Part shown: positions 11,481-22,439 of the stretch, in pieces | How the letters are laid out: every line of letters starts with the position of its first letter | Position numbering within the stretch: position 1 is the stretch's first letter | DNA from: Cavia porcellus | Taxonomy: Eukaryota; Chordata; Mammalia; Rodentia; Caviidae | Reading direction: 5' to 3' | DNA: 64,000 nucleotides | NCBI RefSeq assembly: GCF_034190915.1 | Contig: NW_026947484.1 | Location: 135,258,982 to 135,322,981 of the forward strand | Program-made: the position numbers and the translations under genes | The notes under the pieces: model-generated | Database searches by the model: none | What the model was told of the DNA's origin: nothing | The model's input: only the letters and a program-made list of their open reading frames with translations

Positions 11481-11710
11481 ATTTTTTACATATTTATATA
11501 TTTAGAATGCTCATAAATTTCTTTTTGAGGAAGAAGGGTTAGTGCTGATGCTAAGAGATAGCCAGTGATAACAATATGGACTGTAGAGACAGGAAAGGTT
11601 TTATGGAAGAGGTAAACTTCAAGGTATAGAGAGGCCTTGGATAGTGAAAGAAAGGGTAATAGAGTATAAAAAACATGTGGGAGAATAGTATTAATAGCTA
11701 TATAGGGAAT
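11480..11710 (-). repeat. Ancient L2-like fragment
   Basis: GGAAAGGTTTTATGGAAGAG and the following bases fit the reverse complement of the L2 3' region in decayed form. Confidence 0.45.
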
Positions 11711-11882
11711 CAACCTTATTTACTTTTTGGCTAATAGTTTAGTTCTCAGAATCACAAATCTTGGAGGAAATTCTGTCGTTTTCTATGTGACTGCTAACTG
11801 ATAATCTAGTGGTACTATTTCTAATTCTTAATATCTAATTTATAAAATACAACTAATTTGAGGGCTCCTATTAAATAACTTT

Positions 11883-12045
11883 TTTCCTTGTTACTGGGGA
11901 TTGAACCCAGGGGCACTCTACCACTCCTTTATGCCTGGATGTTTGTATTTTTTGAGACAGAGTCTCACTAAATTGCCCACCCTGGCTTTGTACTCGTCAT
12001 CTTCTGGCCTCAGCCTCCCAAGTGTATTGATATCATGCTTAGCTT
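11883..12045 (-). repeat. B1-ID dimer SINE
   Basis: The ID part (ACTGGGGATTGAACCCAGGG) is followed by the B1 part (TTTTTTGAGACAGAGTCTCA ... CCTCAGCCTCCCAAGTG), all in reverse complement. Confidence 0.85.
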
Positions 12046-12074
12046 TCAATAACTTGTCTTTCTGACTCTCTTTT

Positions 12075-12178
12075 TTGGCAGAAGATATTTGAGACAGGGT
12101 CTCAGTGTATAGTTCAGACTAGCCTTAAACTCATGCCAGTCCTCCATGTGAGTGTGAGCCTTAGGCATATGCCAAAAC
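12075..12178 (-). repeat. B1-type SINE fragment
   Basis: TTTGAGACAGGGTCTCAGTG then TAGTTCAGACTAGCCTTAAA is a reverse-complement B1; the outer end is decayed. Confidence 0.8.
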
Positions 12179-13146
12179 TTTTGAATCTTTCCCTTTTCTT
12201 TCATATTCACAGACCCAGAGCAGTGCAGGCTCCTATTTTTTCAGTTTTTGAGGTTAAGCTCATGCTTTTAGCTTAGCACAGCATGTATGTGAACAGAACA
12301 CAAACTGTATCAGAGTAGCCATCAAACTGTGCTTCAGGTTACTGTAATATGTCTTGCTATTTACTAATCCTTCACGGTATTTACGCAGCTTTTATTTGCT
12401 TTACTTTTTGTTTTTGGTAAGATATCTTACCCCAGTAGCCCTCATTTTTACTATTTTATTTCCTAGCTAAACTTAATTTCTGCCTTTGAAAGTTATCTTC
12501 TTAGGTTTATATCTTGACTATAGAGTGTTTCTTTGTCATCTCTTTAGCAATCTTAATCCCAAAATCACTTTTTAATCTATGCACTGCTCAACTACAGTGT
12601 ATATTCTATATCTTAATGTTAGAGCTGAACCAGACATGTTAGACCAGTACTAATTGCAGCAGTTTGAAAATCAGTCTGTTTGTAGTTTTATATACCTTTT
12701 GCTCATTCTCGGTATTGATGCTGGAATGTTATTTAAAAATTACATATCTGATTATTTTGTATTGAAAATTTAAATATTTTTATCTCATTGCCAAGTTTTA
12801 GCTCTTTAATATTAGCTGCCTTTTCATTGTTGGTTTAATGAGTAAAGGTATGCATACAAAGTAAGTGAAAGCTAACTGTAACATAAAATCATTGTCAAGT
12901 GATTCCTTACTTCCCTCCCCTATCATTCTCTCCTTCCTTACATCCCTGCCTCCCTCCATTACTCCCATCTGCCCTTCCAGAATAGATTTATTTTGGCTTA
13001 TGTTTTTCTAATTTCTTTACTTGTGGCATTCACTTTGCTATGTATATGTCTCCTCCAATCCTATTGAGTTTGAGTATTGCTCTAATAGGTCTCATTGCTA
13101 TGGTCATTTTTTTTCACCTGCTGTGATCATTTTGTGTTTATGTACT
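12179..13146. other. Intron 6 stretch, possible old L1 traces
   Basis: A pyrimidine-rich block at about 12900-12990 could be a decayed L1 3' UTR, but I cannot confirm it. The rest is unremarkable AT-rich intron. Confidence 0.3.
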
Positions 13147-13159
13147 CATCTTTGCTTTT

Positions 13160-13258
13160 CTTTTTGTCTTTTTCCTTTTTATTGGTACCAGGGATCAAAC
13201 TCATGATTGCCTGCTTGCAAGGCAGGCGCTTATACTGCTGAGCTAAATCCCCAGCCCC
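13160..13258 (-). repeat. tRNA-Ala-like ID SINE with 13-bp target duplication
   Basis: The minus strand reads GGGGCTGGGGATTTAGCTCA (A box), then GCCTGCCTTGCAAGCAGGC, a perfect anticodon stem with loop CTTGCAA, and GAGTTTGATCCC (B box). It ends in an A-rich tail. Identical 13-bp copies of CATCTTTGCTTTT flank it at 13147-13159 and 13259-13271, showing L1-style retroposition. Confidence 0.95.
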
Positions 13259-13439
13259 CATCTTTGCTTTTAATCTGGCTATGTAGCATATTTTTCCTTA
13301 AGTGTGTTCTAATACTTGTTTTGATTACCAGATATATAATACAGCTATTGGGTTAAGACTTACTTATTCCTGATTTAGCCTTGTATATGATTTGAGCAAC
13401 AAAATAGACATTGTTTTTCCTTTTCTCATGAAATTTGCA

Positions 13440-13850
13440 CTCTACTTAGGAGATAGAACAATTACAAATAAATAATTACAAATCAGGTGAAATGCTTGAA
13501 AGAAAAATAATGCAATATAAGAATATACTAGAACCCAGTTAAGATTTGTTGATCAGATGTGGCCTTCAGCAAACCTAAAAACGTAAATGAGGTTTAAAAG
13601 CTTGGGGTTGGAGAGGACTTTTCAGTCCAGGAAAAGTATATAAATGCTCTGAGATATTAAGGAGCTTTCTTGATTGAAGTGATTGAGTGAAAGATTTTTG
13701 TGACTGAGTATAAGAAGTATTATATGGAGAGAAATTGATAGGAGAACAGGGAGACAATTTAGATAAGATCAGAAAAGTGAATTTTGACTTTATTCTAAAA
13801 GTAAAGGAAAACTATTAAAATATTTTAAGTAAGGGAATGACAATCTAGTT
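13440..13850 (-). repeat. Ancient L2-like fragment
   Basis: Segments such as GACTTTATTCTAAAAGTAAA and AAGTAAGGGAATGACAATCT align in order with the reverse complement of L2 as remembered. Diverged. Confidence 0.5.
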
Positions 13851-14121
13851 TATACTTTTTTAAGACTTCCTATATCTTTTGTATTGCACATAAATTGGGT
13901 GGTAGGTGATAGGTAGCTACTGAGGAAAAGAGTGGAAGCAGACAAATGGGATTGCAGGTTGAGTGGTCCAGTCATAAAAGAAAACCACTTAAAAATAGAA
14001 ATCACATCACGATTTTGCTGGCTTTTCTGGAAGGCTCATTAATTTGAAGATGGTTTCTTTTTTACTCTCTGGAAAGTTTCTTTTCAATTTCTTTCCTCAT
14101 TTTTCTAAATCTTAGTGTTCA

Positions 14122-14215
14122 GGGCCAGGGATATACCTCAGCAGCACCGTGGTTCCTCCCTAGCAAGCACAAGGTCCTAAGTTTGATTTTTGATTACCAC
14201 CCCCCCAAATAAACA
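14122..14215 (+). repeat. ID-type SINE
   Basis: GGGCCAGGGATATACCTCAG then CTAGCAAGCACAAGGTCCTA and GTTTGATTTTTGATTACCAC form a decayed ID body in sense orientation. Confidence 0.8.
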
Positions 14216-14259
14216 ACAGCAATGATAATTAAAAAAATAAATCTTGTTCTGAGAAACTC

Positions 14260-14411
14260 TTTTTTTAAAAAAGTCTTTCTGAGGCAGGGTTTCACTATGC
14301 AGTTCATACTGGCCTTAAACTTATTTTGTAGCCCAGAGCTGGCCTCGAACTCACAGTAATTCTCCTGTCTCAGCCTCCCAAATGCTGGAATTACAGGTGT
14401 GTGCCACCACT
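14260..14411 (-). repeat. B1-type SINE with duplicated half
   Basis: Reverse-complement B1 running from TTCTGAGGCAGGGTTTCACT to CAGCCTCCCAAATGCTGGAA. Both 'ctggcctt' and 'ctggcctc' half-motifs are present, as in the dimeric B1 form elsewhere in the window. Confidence 0.85.
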
Positions 14412-14456
14412 GTGGCATGCGTGCTTAGGTTTACCACTTCTGATATAGGGAATGGG
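14412..14456. repeat. Partial second copy of the MITE right end and its flank
   Basis: CTGTGGCATGCGTGCT, then TTTACCAC and TATAGGGAATGGGA, match 14980-15028, including bases beyond the target duplication. It lies directly after a B1 SINE. Confidence 0.6.
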
Positions 14457-14935
14457 ACTCTTGATGGAGAGAATTTGGAAATTATGTATCAACCTTCATG
14501 TTATTTTTAAAACTTTGTCTTAGACTTCCTCCCCTCTTTATTCTTTTTCCTAAATATGGGGAAAAGGTTTTATTGCTTCTGTGCTAGTTATTCTTTTAAC
14601 TATTTCTGTTTTACTATTTTAAAATTTCTGTTGCTGAATTTTAAATTACAAAGTGCTCTCTGGAATCTAAGATATTTGGATCATATGCTTAGTAAAATAC
14701 TGCTTCTGTTTGTTCTGTTGACTTTTCCATTTAAATTTTAATTTTTCTATTAGTGAATTTGGAACTTCTCATTGTTTTTCTTCACAAGTTGGTAGTACCT
14801 GGTTATTTACTCATGTAAGCATTTGAGAATCAGTCTTCACACACGTGTATTATAATAGGATTCTTTTGAATATAGGAACTTACAGAGAGTATTGGAAGGT
14901 GAGGTGGGCTTGGTAGCTTGTCTTTTGGTATAGGG

Positions 14936-15013
14936 CAGTGATGGTGAACCTTTTGGAACTTTGAGTAATGAACAGCCCGCTGTGGCATGCATGCTGTAGA
15001 TTTACTACCACTG
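14936..15013. mobile_element. Short hAT-like MITE with 8-bp target duplication
   Basis: 78 bp. It starts CAGTGATGGTGAACC and ends GATTTACTACCACTG; the two ends are inverted repeats matching at 11 of 15 positions. It is flanked on both sides by GTATAGGG (14928-14935 and 15014-15021). An 8-bp duplication and a CAG...CTG border are typical of hAT transposons. It has no coding capacity. Confidence 0.8.
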
Positions 15014-15419
15014 GTATAGGGAATGGGAATGTTTTTCTTGCTTGGGGATAATGAGCTGCTTGGGACATGATAGTGTCTTTGGTCTTAGTTCTCAGAATTT
15101 TTGCTTTAAATTGAGATATGCTTCGTGGTAGGAGGTGTGTTTCCCTGGTTTGGTTGTTCCACTAGCCTCATCTCTCGTCAAGAGTTCTTTAGTTATCTGT
15201 TTTGTTAATGGTAGTTCATCTTGTTTTGGTAATGTTATTTCCTGTTTTTCTTTTTTCTTCCTTTGTATTTCTTCTAATTTTATGGGATTGAGGTGAGAGT
15301 ATAGAGTTGCTCAGTCCATTGTTTTAAACCAGTCCTCAAGTTTTTAAAGATTATTTTTACGTAAAATGAAGCTTTCTGCTTTTTACATATGACAGGTTTT
15401 AAAAAATTCTATATTGACA

Positions 15420-15960
15420 TTGTATGCTTTTTTTTTATTTTAAAGAGAAAAAAGAAAAATCAAGAAGCAACATGAAAAAACAGTAATAACAAAAGGAAAA
15501 TCACAACTGAAAACAATAATAGCAATACAGATTTTCAAAACAAGATGATAGTTGAATGGTGGTTGTTACATTTCGTATTGTTATCTTCAAAATAATTGCT
15601 CAGGTTACCAGATACAGGAATAAAACAAAACAGTAAAATAGAATAAAACTGGATTTCAAAAACAAGATAGAAGGAAATCTCTCACAGTTGTCACAGTATA
15701 CACTGCCTTCCTCCAAATAGATGCCCAGATCAGCACCCCCAGGCTTGCAAAGTCAGTCAAACTGTACAGTTATCAAGCTGTTCCTTTCACCTCAGTTACT
15801 ATCACCTCACCCTGAGTCCTCTGAATCAGCCAGTTGCTTACAAGACGGGGTGTGGTGTATGAATACGCTTGCCGGTTTTCCAGCTTGAGCACTGGCTGGC
15901 TCATGGGAAGGCGTGGTTTGTCTTCTTGCTGAGTCTCTTCCCAATCAGTTGCAATTGTTT
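15420..15960 (-). repeat. Deleted L1: 3' UTR repeat joined to GC-richer 5' UTR-like end
   Basis: 15420-15690 matches the L1 3' UTR repeat units of 39.9-40.5 kb (shared 'ttcaaaacaagat', 'cttcaaaataattg'). 15690-15960 is GC-richer and shares 'ctggctca..ggaagg' and later bases with 6690-6740. No ORF sequence lies between the two ends. Confidence 0.55.
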
Positions 15961-16404
15961 TTCTTAAAGATGACAGATAGTTATTACAAATGTTACTTTA
16001 AAATGCACAGCTTGAGAAAGTTTTCATAATTGTTGTATTTCCAATAGTTAATAACCCTTAACATTAAGGAAAGACTGTATTTCAGACAGTACATTTTCTT
16101 CTGTAGGCAGTTAAAAAGGTAAGGAGATAAAATGAGAGATTTGGGCTATAAAGATTTTCAGTTCCTTAACATACTACTGAATTCATGGAAGCATAGAGAA
16201 ACATTCTAAAGCACTATTATTTAGGACAGCAAGAAGGATGTGTTGACAAAGAACAGGAGTATGAGGTAAAGTGGAAATATAAAAAATGAATAGAGTCTTT
16301 ATAATCAAAGGAAAAAAGCAGGGAGTGGTTAATAGTTTCAAGTACTACCAGGTTTAATAATGATGAAAATTAAGGATTATATCACATTGTGATTATTGCT
16401 GATT
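15961..16404 (+). other. Intron 6 stretch without recognised element
   Basis: AT-rich, nothing supportable. Confidence 0.4.
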
Positions 16405-16572
16405 TTTTGTCTTTGCAGTACTAGAGATTGAACACAAACCTAGTAGCTTCCTACTGAGCTATAACCCAAACTCTTTTTTTTTATTTTTTGAGACACAGTC
16501 TTTCTGTTACCTAGGCTGGGTTTGAATGGCCTTAGTCTTATGCTGGATGAATGACATGTGTCACCACTATTG
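16405..16572 (-). repeat. B1-ID dimer SINE
   Basis: The ID part (GCAGTACTAGAGATTGAACA) and B1 part (TTTTTGAGACACAGTCTTTC) are both in reverse complement and moderately decayed. Confidence 0.75.
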
Positions 16573-17218
16573 TTGATCTTTAAGAACATGATTTTATTAG
16601 TATCATGGAGATACGTATTAGTTTTGTGAGAAAAAGATACGTAGTTGACAACAGAAATTTGGAAAACAAAATGAAAAATCTGAAAATATTTTGAAAGGGC
16701 AAGAAGGTTAATTACATAATTTTGTTTTACATTCAAATGGGATATTTAAGTGGAATAGGAGAAATATTTTTTTTCCTTAGAGTGGTGAGAATTTGTAATA
16801 TAGCACCTGAGGTAATAAAGAAGGTGGGGAATGGAAAATCCAAACAGCAGTGTTAACATATTGAGAAAAGATCACTTTTAAGTTTGGAGTAAATATTAAG
16901 AAGTTAGGTAGGTTTAGATAGTGATAAATTGAAGATAAGGGAACTAGCTGACCTCATTCCAAACATATTCTATGTAGACCTATTGCTTATGTTTTTATGA
17001 ACTTTGTACTCATTTTGCTGTGGAATTTTTATTAACTTGTTACTGCCATTTTACTTTTGTATAGTTGGTTTAGACTTGTATGCTGCTTTTCTGTTTTACA
17101 GAGCTCTAGTTGCATTGATGTATCTCTTGATTTGTTTCTCCTTCAGATGGCATTGTTTTCTGTCTTGTCTTTTCTTTTAATCCAACTTTTAACACACATG
17201 TATTATTTTGCTTTTTAG
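16573..17218 (+). other. Intron 6, distal part
   Basis: AT-rich, no element recognised. It ends in a good polypyrimidine tract for exon 7. Confidence 0.4.
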
Positions 17219-17280
17219 AAGAGATGATTGAGTTTAAAAACAACACAGAAGTAGAAGTTGAAGAATTAAAAAAAGTTGTA
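17219..17280 (+). CDS. SYCP1: SYCP1 window exon 7 (62 bp)
   Basis: The acceptor is TGCTTTTTAG and the donor GTAAGT. It completes a Glu codon, then encodes EMIEFKNNTEVEVEELKKVV. The FKNN string follows mouse rather than human. The exon is isolated between introns of 7.1 and 9.0 kb. Splice signals and frame are both consistent. Confidence 0.95.
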
Positions 17281-17702
17281 GTAAGTATATCACCTTTCCT
17301 ATTAATACATAGCAATAACTTTTCAAAATAATATTGAATCCACTGAATTAGAACATCACAGTCTAAATGTTTCATACTACTTTTCACCTAAAATATGAAA
17401 AATGATTATACATAAAGCTATACGATATAATTTTTATACATTTTGTTAACTGTTCATCAAGGAGTTCATATTATTTAAATATGGGCTGACAGCACATTTA
17501 AATAAGATTGAATACACACACACTTCTGTAGCTGATTATAAATTTAGTCCTTTGGGGTGTTGTACACCAAAGACCCAGTTTTGAAAAAGATATGCATGAT
17601 ATTTATTCAGTACTGAAGAGTAGTGTTAAGATGTCTACTGAGTTTGTAGGATAAGGCTTTATTACATTTTAATTCATTACAGTGTAGAGAACATGAGTTC
17701 TC

Positions 17703-17792
17703 ATGTGTGTGTGTGTGTGCTCCCTAGCAAATCCAAGACCTTGCACATGGCTGGGTTAGGCTCTACCAGTAAACTAGAGCCCCGACCCGGCA
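17703..17792 (-). repeat. ID-type SINE fragment beside a (GT)n run
   Basis: (GT)n at 17703-17718 is followed by CTAGCAAATCCAAGACCTTG and CTCTACCAGTAAACTAGAGC, a reverse-complement ID. Confidence 0.65.
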
Positions 17793-17998
17793 AATTTTTC
17801 TATAGAACATCAGTAAATATTTTAGACTTTGTGGACTGTATTTTATCAGCCATAATTGGTTTTCTCCTTTTTCCTCCCTAAGTTCTCTATTTTCTTAACC
17901 TTGTAAAAATGTAAAAACCATTCTTAGCCAAAGATCTAAAAAAAGATATTGTAGGCTGAATTTGTCTTGCAGGCTATAATTTGCTGGCTTATTTTATA
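17793..17998. repeat. Old hAT-type DNA transposon remnant
   Basis: TTTTAGACTTTGTGGACTGT and, at the other end, TTGCAGGCTATAATTTGCTG are the two decayed halves of a common mammalian hAT MITE whose ends read 'gcaaact..ggcc'. The family name is not certain. Confidence 0.5.
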
Positions 17999-18459
17999 GG
18001 GGACGGTGTTGTTTATGATTACAGACACTGGATTTTGTGTTTACTTATCTCATTTGTAACTCCTAATTCTTTTATCTTTTAGGAAGCATTATTTCTTCAT
18101 TGAATTGATTTAACTCTTGTAATTTATAATAATATCTTATATTGGTTTAACATTTGCTGATGAATACTTGTGCAAGTCTTTGCTTAACTGTCATTGTTTT
18201 AGGAAGCCTCTCTTGATAGATCAAGCTATTTCCATAGCACCCTAAATATTTGTTGTACAACATTTATCACAAAGGATAATAATTTATTTTCGATATAATT
18301 ACTGAAGACTTTATTATTGAGACTCTGCCTAGAATAATGCCTGGCATATTGTATATGATTAATGAGTGAAGAATAGGTGTGGTTTGCACCCATCAGTAGG
18401 CTTGTAACTTAGTTGGAATATAGAGACAGAAAGAAGGCAAGCCACTGCTTTGTTGCTTT

Positions 18460-18605
18460 GCTGTTTTCTACCTGCCATGTCATAAACTGTTTCTTCTCTG
18501 TGATGCTAGCTCTTCAAACTGAGCTGAAATAAATTTTCTTCTTTAACTAGTGGGTATACGGTGGTTTGTCCCAGCTATGAGAAAAGTAACTAAAATAGCC
18601 ATTAA
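18460..18605 (+). repeat. ERVL-MaLR-type LTR 3' end
   Basis: GAGCTGAAATAAATTTTCTT (with the AATAAA signal) followed by GGTTTGTCCCAGCTATGAGA and AAAGTAACTAAAATA has the typical layout of a MaLR LTR end. No coding region; solo and decayed. Confidence 0.6.
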
Positions 18606-19039
18606 CATCCTTTAAAATTGTCTAAATGTTGACATGTTTCAGTTAGATTTATGATTTTATAACCTGTTTATTTGTTTTGTTTTTCTTTTTTCTGCTATCT
18701 GTAGGTTATTCAGATATGTTTTAGTATCCATGTTAATGTATATATTGGTATTTTCTCTGTACTTCTCTAGTTTCTGTGGTTAGTCCAGGGATTATAATAT
18801 CCATTCTTTGTTTATAGTGAATTATTTCCATTTCATAAAAATGTTGAAACTTTTTGACTGTATGTATCTATTTTAGTAGAGTTGTTTTATATATTACACT
18901 TAAATACATTTACATCTTTATAAGACAGTGCTAATAGTTTTGCTCTAAATAGCTGTGCTTTTTAAAGAACTAAAGGTGAATATGTGGTCTTTTATATTTA
19001 ATCTGTGACTCAGTTTTGAAAATTTTAATTTTTTTATTA

Positions 19040-19630
19040 GAACATGTTTGTCATACATAATAATTATAGTCATCATAGGGAATTTGGACCTGTACATAAT
19101 ATATATATATATATATATTTTTTCATTTTCCCTCCTACCCCTTCAAACTTTTCTGGCTTTCCTTTTCTTTCTTTCTTTTTTTTTTTTTTTTTTGTCTTTT
19201 TCCTTTTTATCGGTACCAGGGATCACACTCACGACTGCCTGCTTGCAAGGCAGGCGCTTATGCTGCTGAGCTAAATCCCCAGCCCCCTCCTTTTCCTTTT
19301 TAAAAAACTCTTTTTCTCTTCCTTCTCATTTGCCTCCCCCTTGTTTTCCTGCCCATTTGAACATGTTCTTTCTACTTACAAAAATCTGTCCTCCATTTTT
19401 CTGTTTATGTACCTTTTGCATTTCTCACGCAAGAAACAATATGATATTTAAGCTTGCATGTCTAATTTATTCCACTTAAAATTATGATATCAAGGTACAT
19501 CCAGTTACCTGACGATGTCTTAAGCTTATCCTTTTTTGGCAGAGTAATACTCAGTTGTGTATAGCAAAGTAGTACTCCATTGTGTGTAAATATCACTTTT
19601 TCTTTATCCATTCATCTGTTGGTAGGCAGC
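19040..19630 (-). repeat. L1 3' end (3' UTR and ORF2 C-terminus)
   Basis: It begins with TTTTTTTATTAGAACATG at the 3' end and runs up to TCTTTATCCATTCATCTGTT. It is interrupted by a (TA)n run at 19100-19119 and by the ID SINE below. Confidence 0.75.
19178..19287 (-). repeat. tRNA-Ala-like ID SINE, young
   Basis: Nearly the same sequence as 13160-13258: A box, GCCTGCCTTGCAAGCAGGC stem-loop, and B box GAGTGTGATCCC on the minus strand. The A-tail appears as about 18 T on the plus strand. It is inserted in the L1 3' UTR. Confidence 0.9.
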
Positions 19631-20083
19631 TTTATTTTAGGCTAGGCTTGGCATCACAGTCTCCAGGAGCCAATTGGAGACTGCGTGCCTTACAGTTAGA
19701 AAGGTTGGGTTTTAAAGCCGAAAACCACAGGAATGTTGTAATCTCTGACACAGGTAGCATCTGGGCTTTATAGAACTTCCTGTAATTTCCTTGAAGTTAA
19801 TCATTTCTTAAAGAACAGCACATTTTATTACAGATAGCCGGATGAGGGGTAGGGGAGGAGGTTACAGGAAACTGATACCTAAGGGTTTTACAGCTTTCTC
19901 AGGAAATTGAAACTTAACCTAGAAAGATAGGAAGGGAAGGGGATTTACAAGGAGCTGAAACCTAAGTCTTTACTGGAGATGGAATTTTAATCTCTATTGA
20001 AATGGCACATGCAGAACAGGAAGGAGGCGCAAGGGTTAAAACTAGGCCATAACACACTGTTTATTAAACAGGCTGTCTTTCTT
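19631..20083. other. Unidentified 450-bp insertion inside L1
   Basis: It sits between L1 ORF2 C-terminal sequence and L1 RT-region sequence and matches neither. Purine-rich (AGGGGTAGGGGAGGAGG and similar). It could be a solo LTR or a non-coding gene copy. No ORF. Confidence 0.35.
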
Positions 20084-21895
20084 TCAGCGAAGATGTTTGG
20101 CTTCTTTGTTGAAAATAAAGTATCCGAGTGTGCTTGGGATTATTTCTGTATCTTCTGTTCCTTTGATTCTTGAGTGTGTCTTTTTGCTGTTAACATGGTG
20201 TGTTTTATCATGACAACTTTGCAGTATCACTTCAAATCAAGGATTGTGATATTCCCAGCCTTGCCTTTGTTACCCAGAGTTGCTTTTCTGTGACTCTTCG
20301 GGTTCCAAAATTCTGGTTCCTGAATTTTAGGAATGTTTTCTCTAATTCAGTGAGGAATGCTATTGGTATTTTGATTGGAATTGCATTAAATCTGTATAAA
20401 AGTTTGAAAGTATGAGCGTTTTCACTATATTGGTTCTGCTATCCAAGAACCAGAGGCATTTTTCCATTTTCTGATTTCCTCTTCAGTCTCCTTTTTCATA
20501 GTACTATAGTTTTCAGTGTAAATATGTTTTACTTCCTTAATTAGACTGATTCCTAAGTATTTCCTTTTTCTTAAAGCTATTGTGAAAGATACTGATTCCC
20601 TAACTTCTCTCTGCATGAGTTTGTTATTCATGTACAGGAGTGCTTATTGATTTTTGATTGTTGACTTTGTATCCTGCTGTGTTTGCTTAATCTGTCTACC
20701 TTTCTCTCTCTGTGTGTGTCTGTTTCTTCCTCTTTCTACCTCTCTCTCTCTCTCTCTCTTTCTGTCTTTCTTTCTTTCTGTAAGGTCTCACTATGTAGTT
20801 CAGGCTGGCCTTGAACTAGCAGCCATCCTACTGCCTCACCCTACAGAGTGCTATCACAGGTTTGCGCTGCCATGCCCAGCTGAATTTCATTATTAAGTCT
20901 TGGAGTTTTTTAGTAGATTTTTTGGGGTTTTCTATGTATAGTATCATGTCATCAGCAAATAATAATTTAACTTCTTTCTTCCCTATTCATACTCCTTTTA
21001 TTCTTTTTTCATGTTTAATTGTTCTGGATAATGTTTCCAGAACTATATTGAACAGGAGTGGTGATAGGGATCCTTGTCTTGTTCCTGACTTTAGAGTAAA
21101 AGTTTTCAGGTTTTGACCATTTAGATGAGATTGACTGTTGGTTTGTCATAGATGGCCTTTATCAGGTTAAGAACCTTCTCTTCCATTTTTTTAGTATTTT
21201 TTATCATGAATAGGTGTTGGATTTTTGTCAGATGCTTATTTTTTTTGCATCTATCGAGGTTGACTGTGTGGTTTTTGTTCTTGGTTTTGTTAATGTGGTG
21301 TATTATATCCAGTAATTTTCATATGTTGAGCCACCACTGTATCCTTAGGATAAATCCTACTTGGTCACGGTGTATAATCTTTTTGATGATTTGTTGCATT
21401 CTGTTTGCCATTATCAATTTATTGAGAATTTTTGTAAGTATATTCTTTGAAGAGATTACCCTGTAGTTCTGTTTTTGTTGTCCTTTTCTGGTTTTGGTAT
21501 CAGGGTAATGCTTGCTTCCAGAAATGAGTTTGGGAGTATTGCTTCCCTTTCAGTTTCATTAAAGACTTTGAGGAGTAGTGGCATTAGATATTCTCTAAAT
21601 TTCTTAGAAAATTCAGCAGTGATCTGTCAGAACCTGAGCTTTTCTTGGTTTGTAGTTTTTTTCTATTACTTCTTGAATTTCATTGGTACTGGAATGTTTA
21701 TAGTTTTTATAGCTTCTTGATTTAGCTTTGGTAATTCACATGTATCTAGGAATCTATCCATTTCTTTTGAATGTTCATTAGAGTACAGGCTCTCAAAGTA
21801 GGTACTGATGATCTTCTGGATTTCTGCATGGTCTGCTTTGATTTTACCCTTTGCATTCCTAATTGTATGGATTTGGGTGTTTTCTTGTTTTAAGA
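20084..21895 (-). repeat. L1 ORF2 fragment (RT region), old
   Basis: The minus strand shows decayed ORF2 from the RT core outward, for example the TIRNAKGKIKADHAEIQKI linker near 21800. It contains many stops and a SINE insertion. It joins a GC-richer L1-like region at about 21895. Confidence 0.75.
20701..20888 (-). repeat. B1-type SINE with (CT)n tail
   Basis: A (CT)n and (TTTC)n tract at 20701-20780 is followed by reverse-complement B1 (AAGGTCTCACTATGTAGTTC, CAGGCTGGCCTTGAACTAGC). Confidence 0.85.
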
Positions 21896-22435
21896 AAGAA
21901 GCAGAAAACAAAACTAAAATGTTCATATTCACACACTCAAAAGAAAATAATATAAAAATTTTTAAAAGACCAAAACAAAGAAAAAAGAATCTTTTGTCTG
22001 ATTTCAAGCCTATAATTATCTTATGGGGTCTGTAGTTCTGCGGCAGTGATCATTTCAAGGTGTGAATCTGCTCTCACTGTTTGTCAAGGGAGGCAGTCAG
22101 AGCCCAGATCTGTGCTGGATAATCATAGTAAACTGGCAGTAGGCTTAGGGTGGAGTGCTGGTTTGGAATTTTGAAACTTACAAATTCAGGTTGAATCTGG
22201 CCTCTGATCATGGTGTGGGACTTGAGTGTTTAGCTTATAACACTCTGGTTGTCTCTTAGCAGCCCAACCATAGCTCCCTGACCATAGATGTCTCCTGGGG
22301 TTGTCTCTTCCCCAGCCATTGTTGGAGTTTATCACTGGGAGTCCTGAGATGGAGCCAACCTGCCGTTGCTTTTAGTCCTAGGTTCATTTGCCCCTCTCTA
22401 AAATGGCACCTGACTAGGCACTGTCTTCAGGGTAT
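21896..22435 (-). repeat. Probable L1 terminal region, GC-richer
   Basis: It starts with an A-rich stretch and continues with moderately GC-rich sequence (CAGAGCCCAGATCTGTGCTG). Its position next to old L1 suggests an untranslated L1 end. Family unresolved. Confidence 0.35.
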
Positions 22436-22439
22436 ATGG

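Noticed and set aside
13160..13258. Functional tRNA-Ala gene
   Set aside because: No closing acceptor stem; ID SINE body with A-rich tail and target duplication.
17106..17387. 93-codon minus-strand frame
   Set aside because: Antisense shadow of SYCP1 exon 7 and its flanks.
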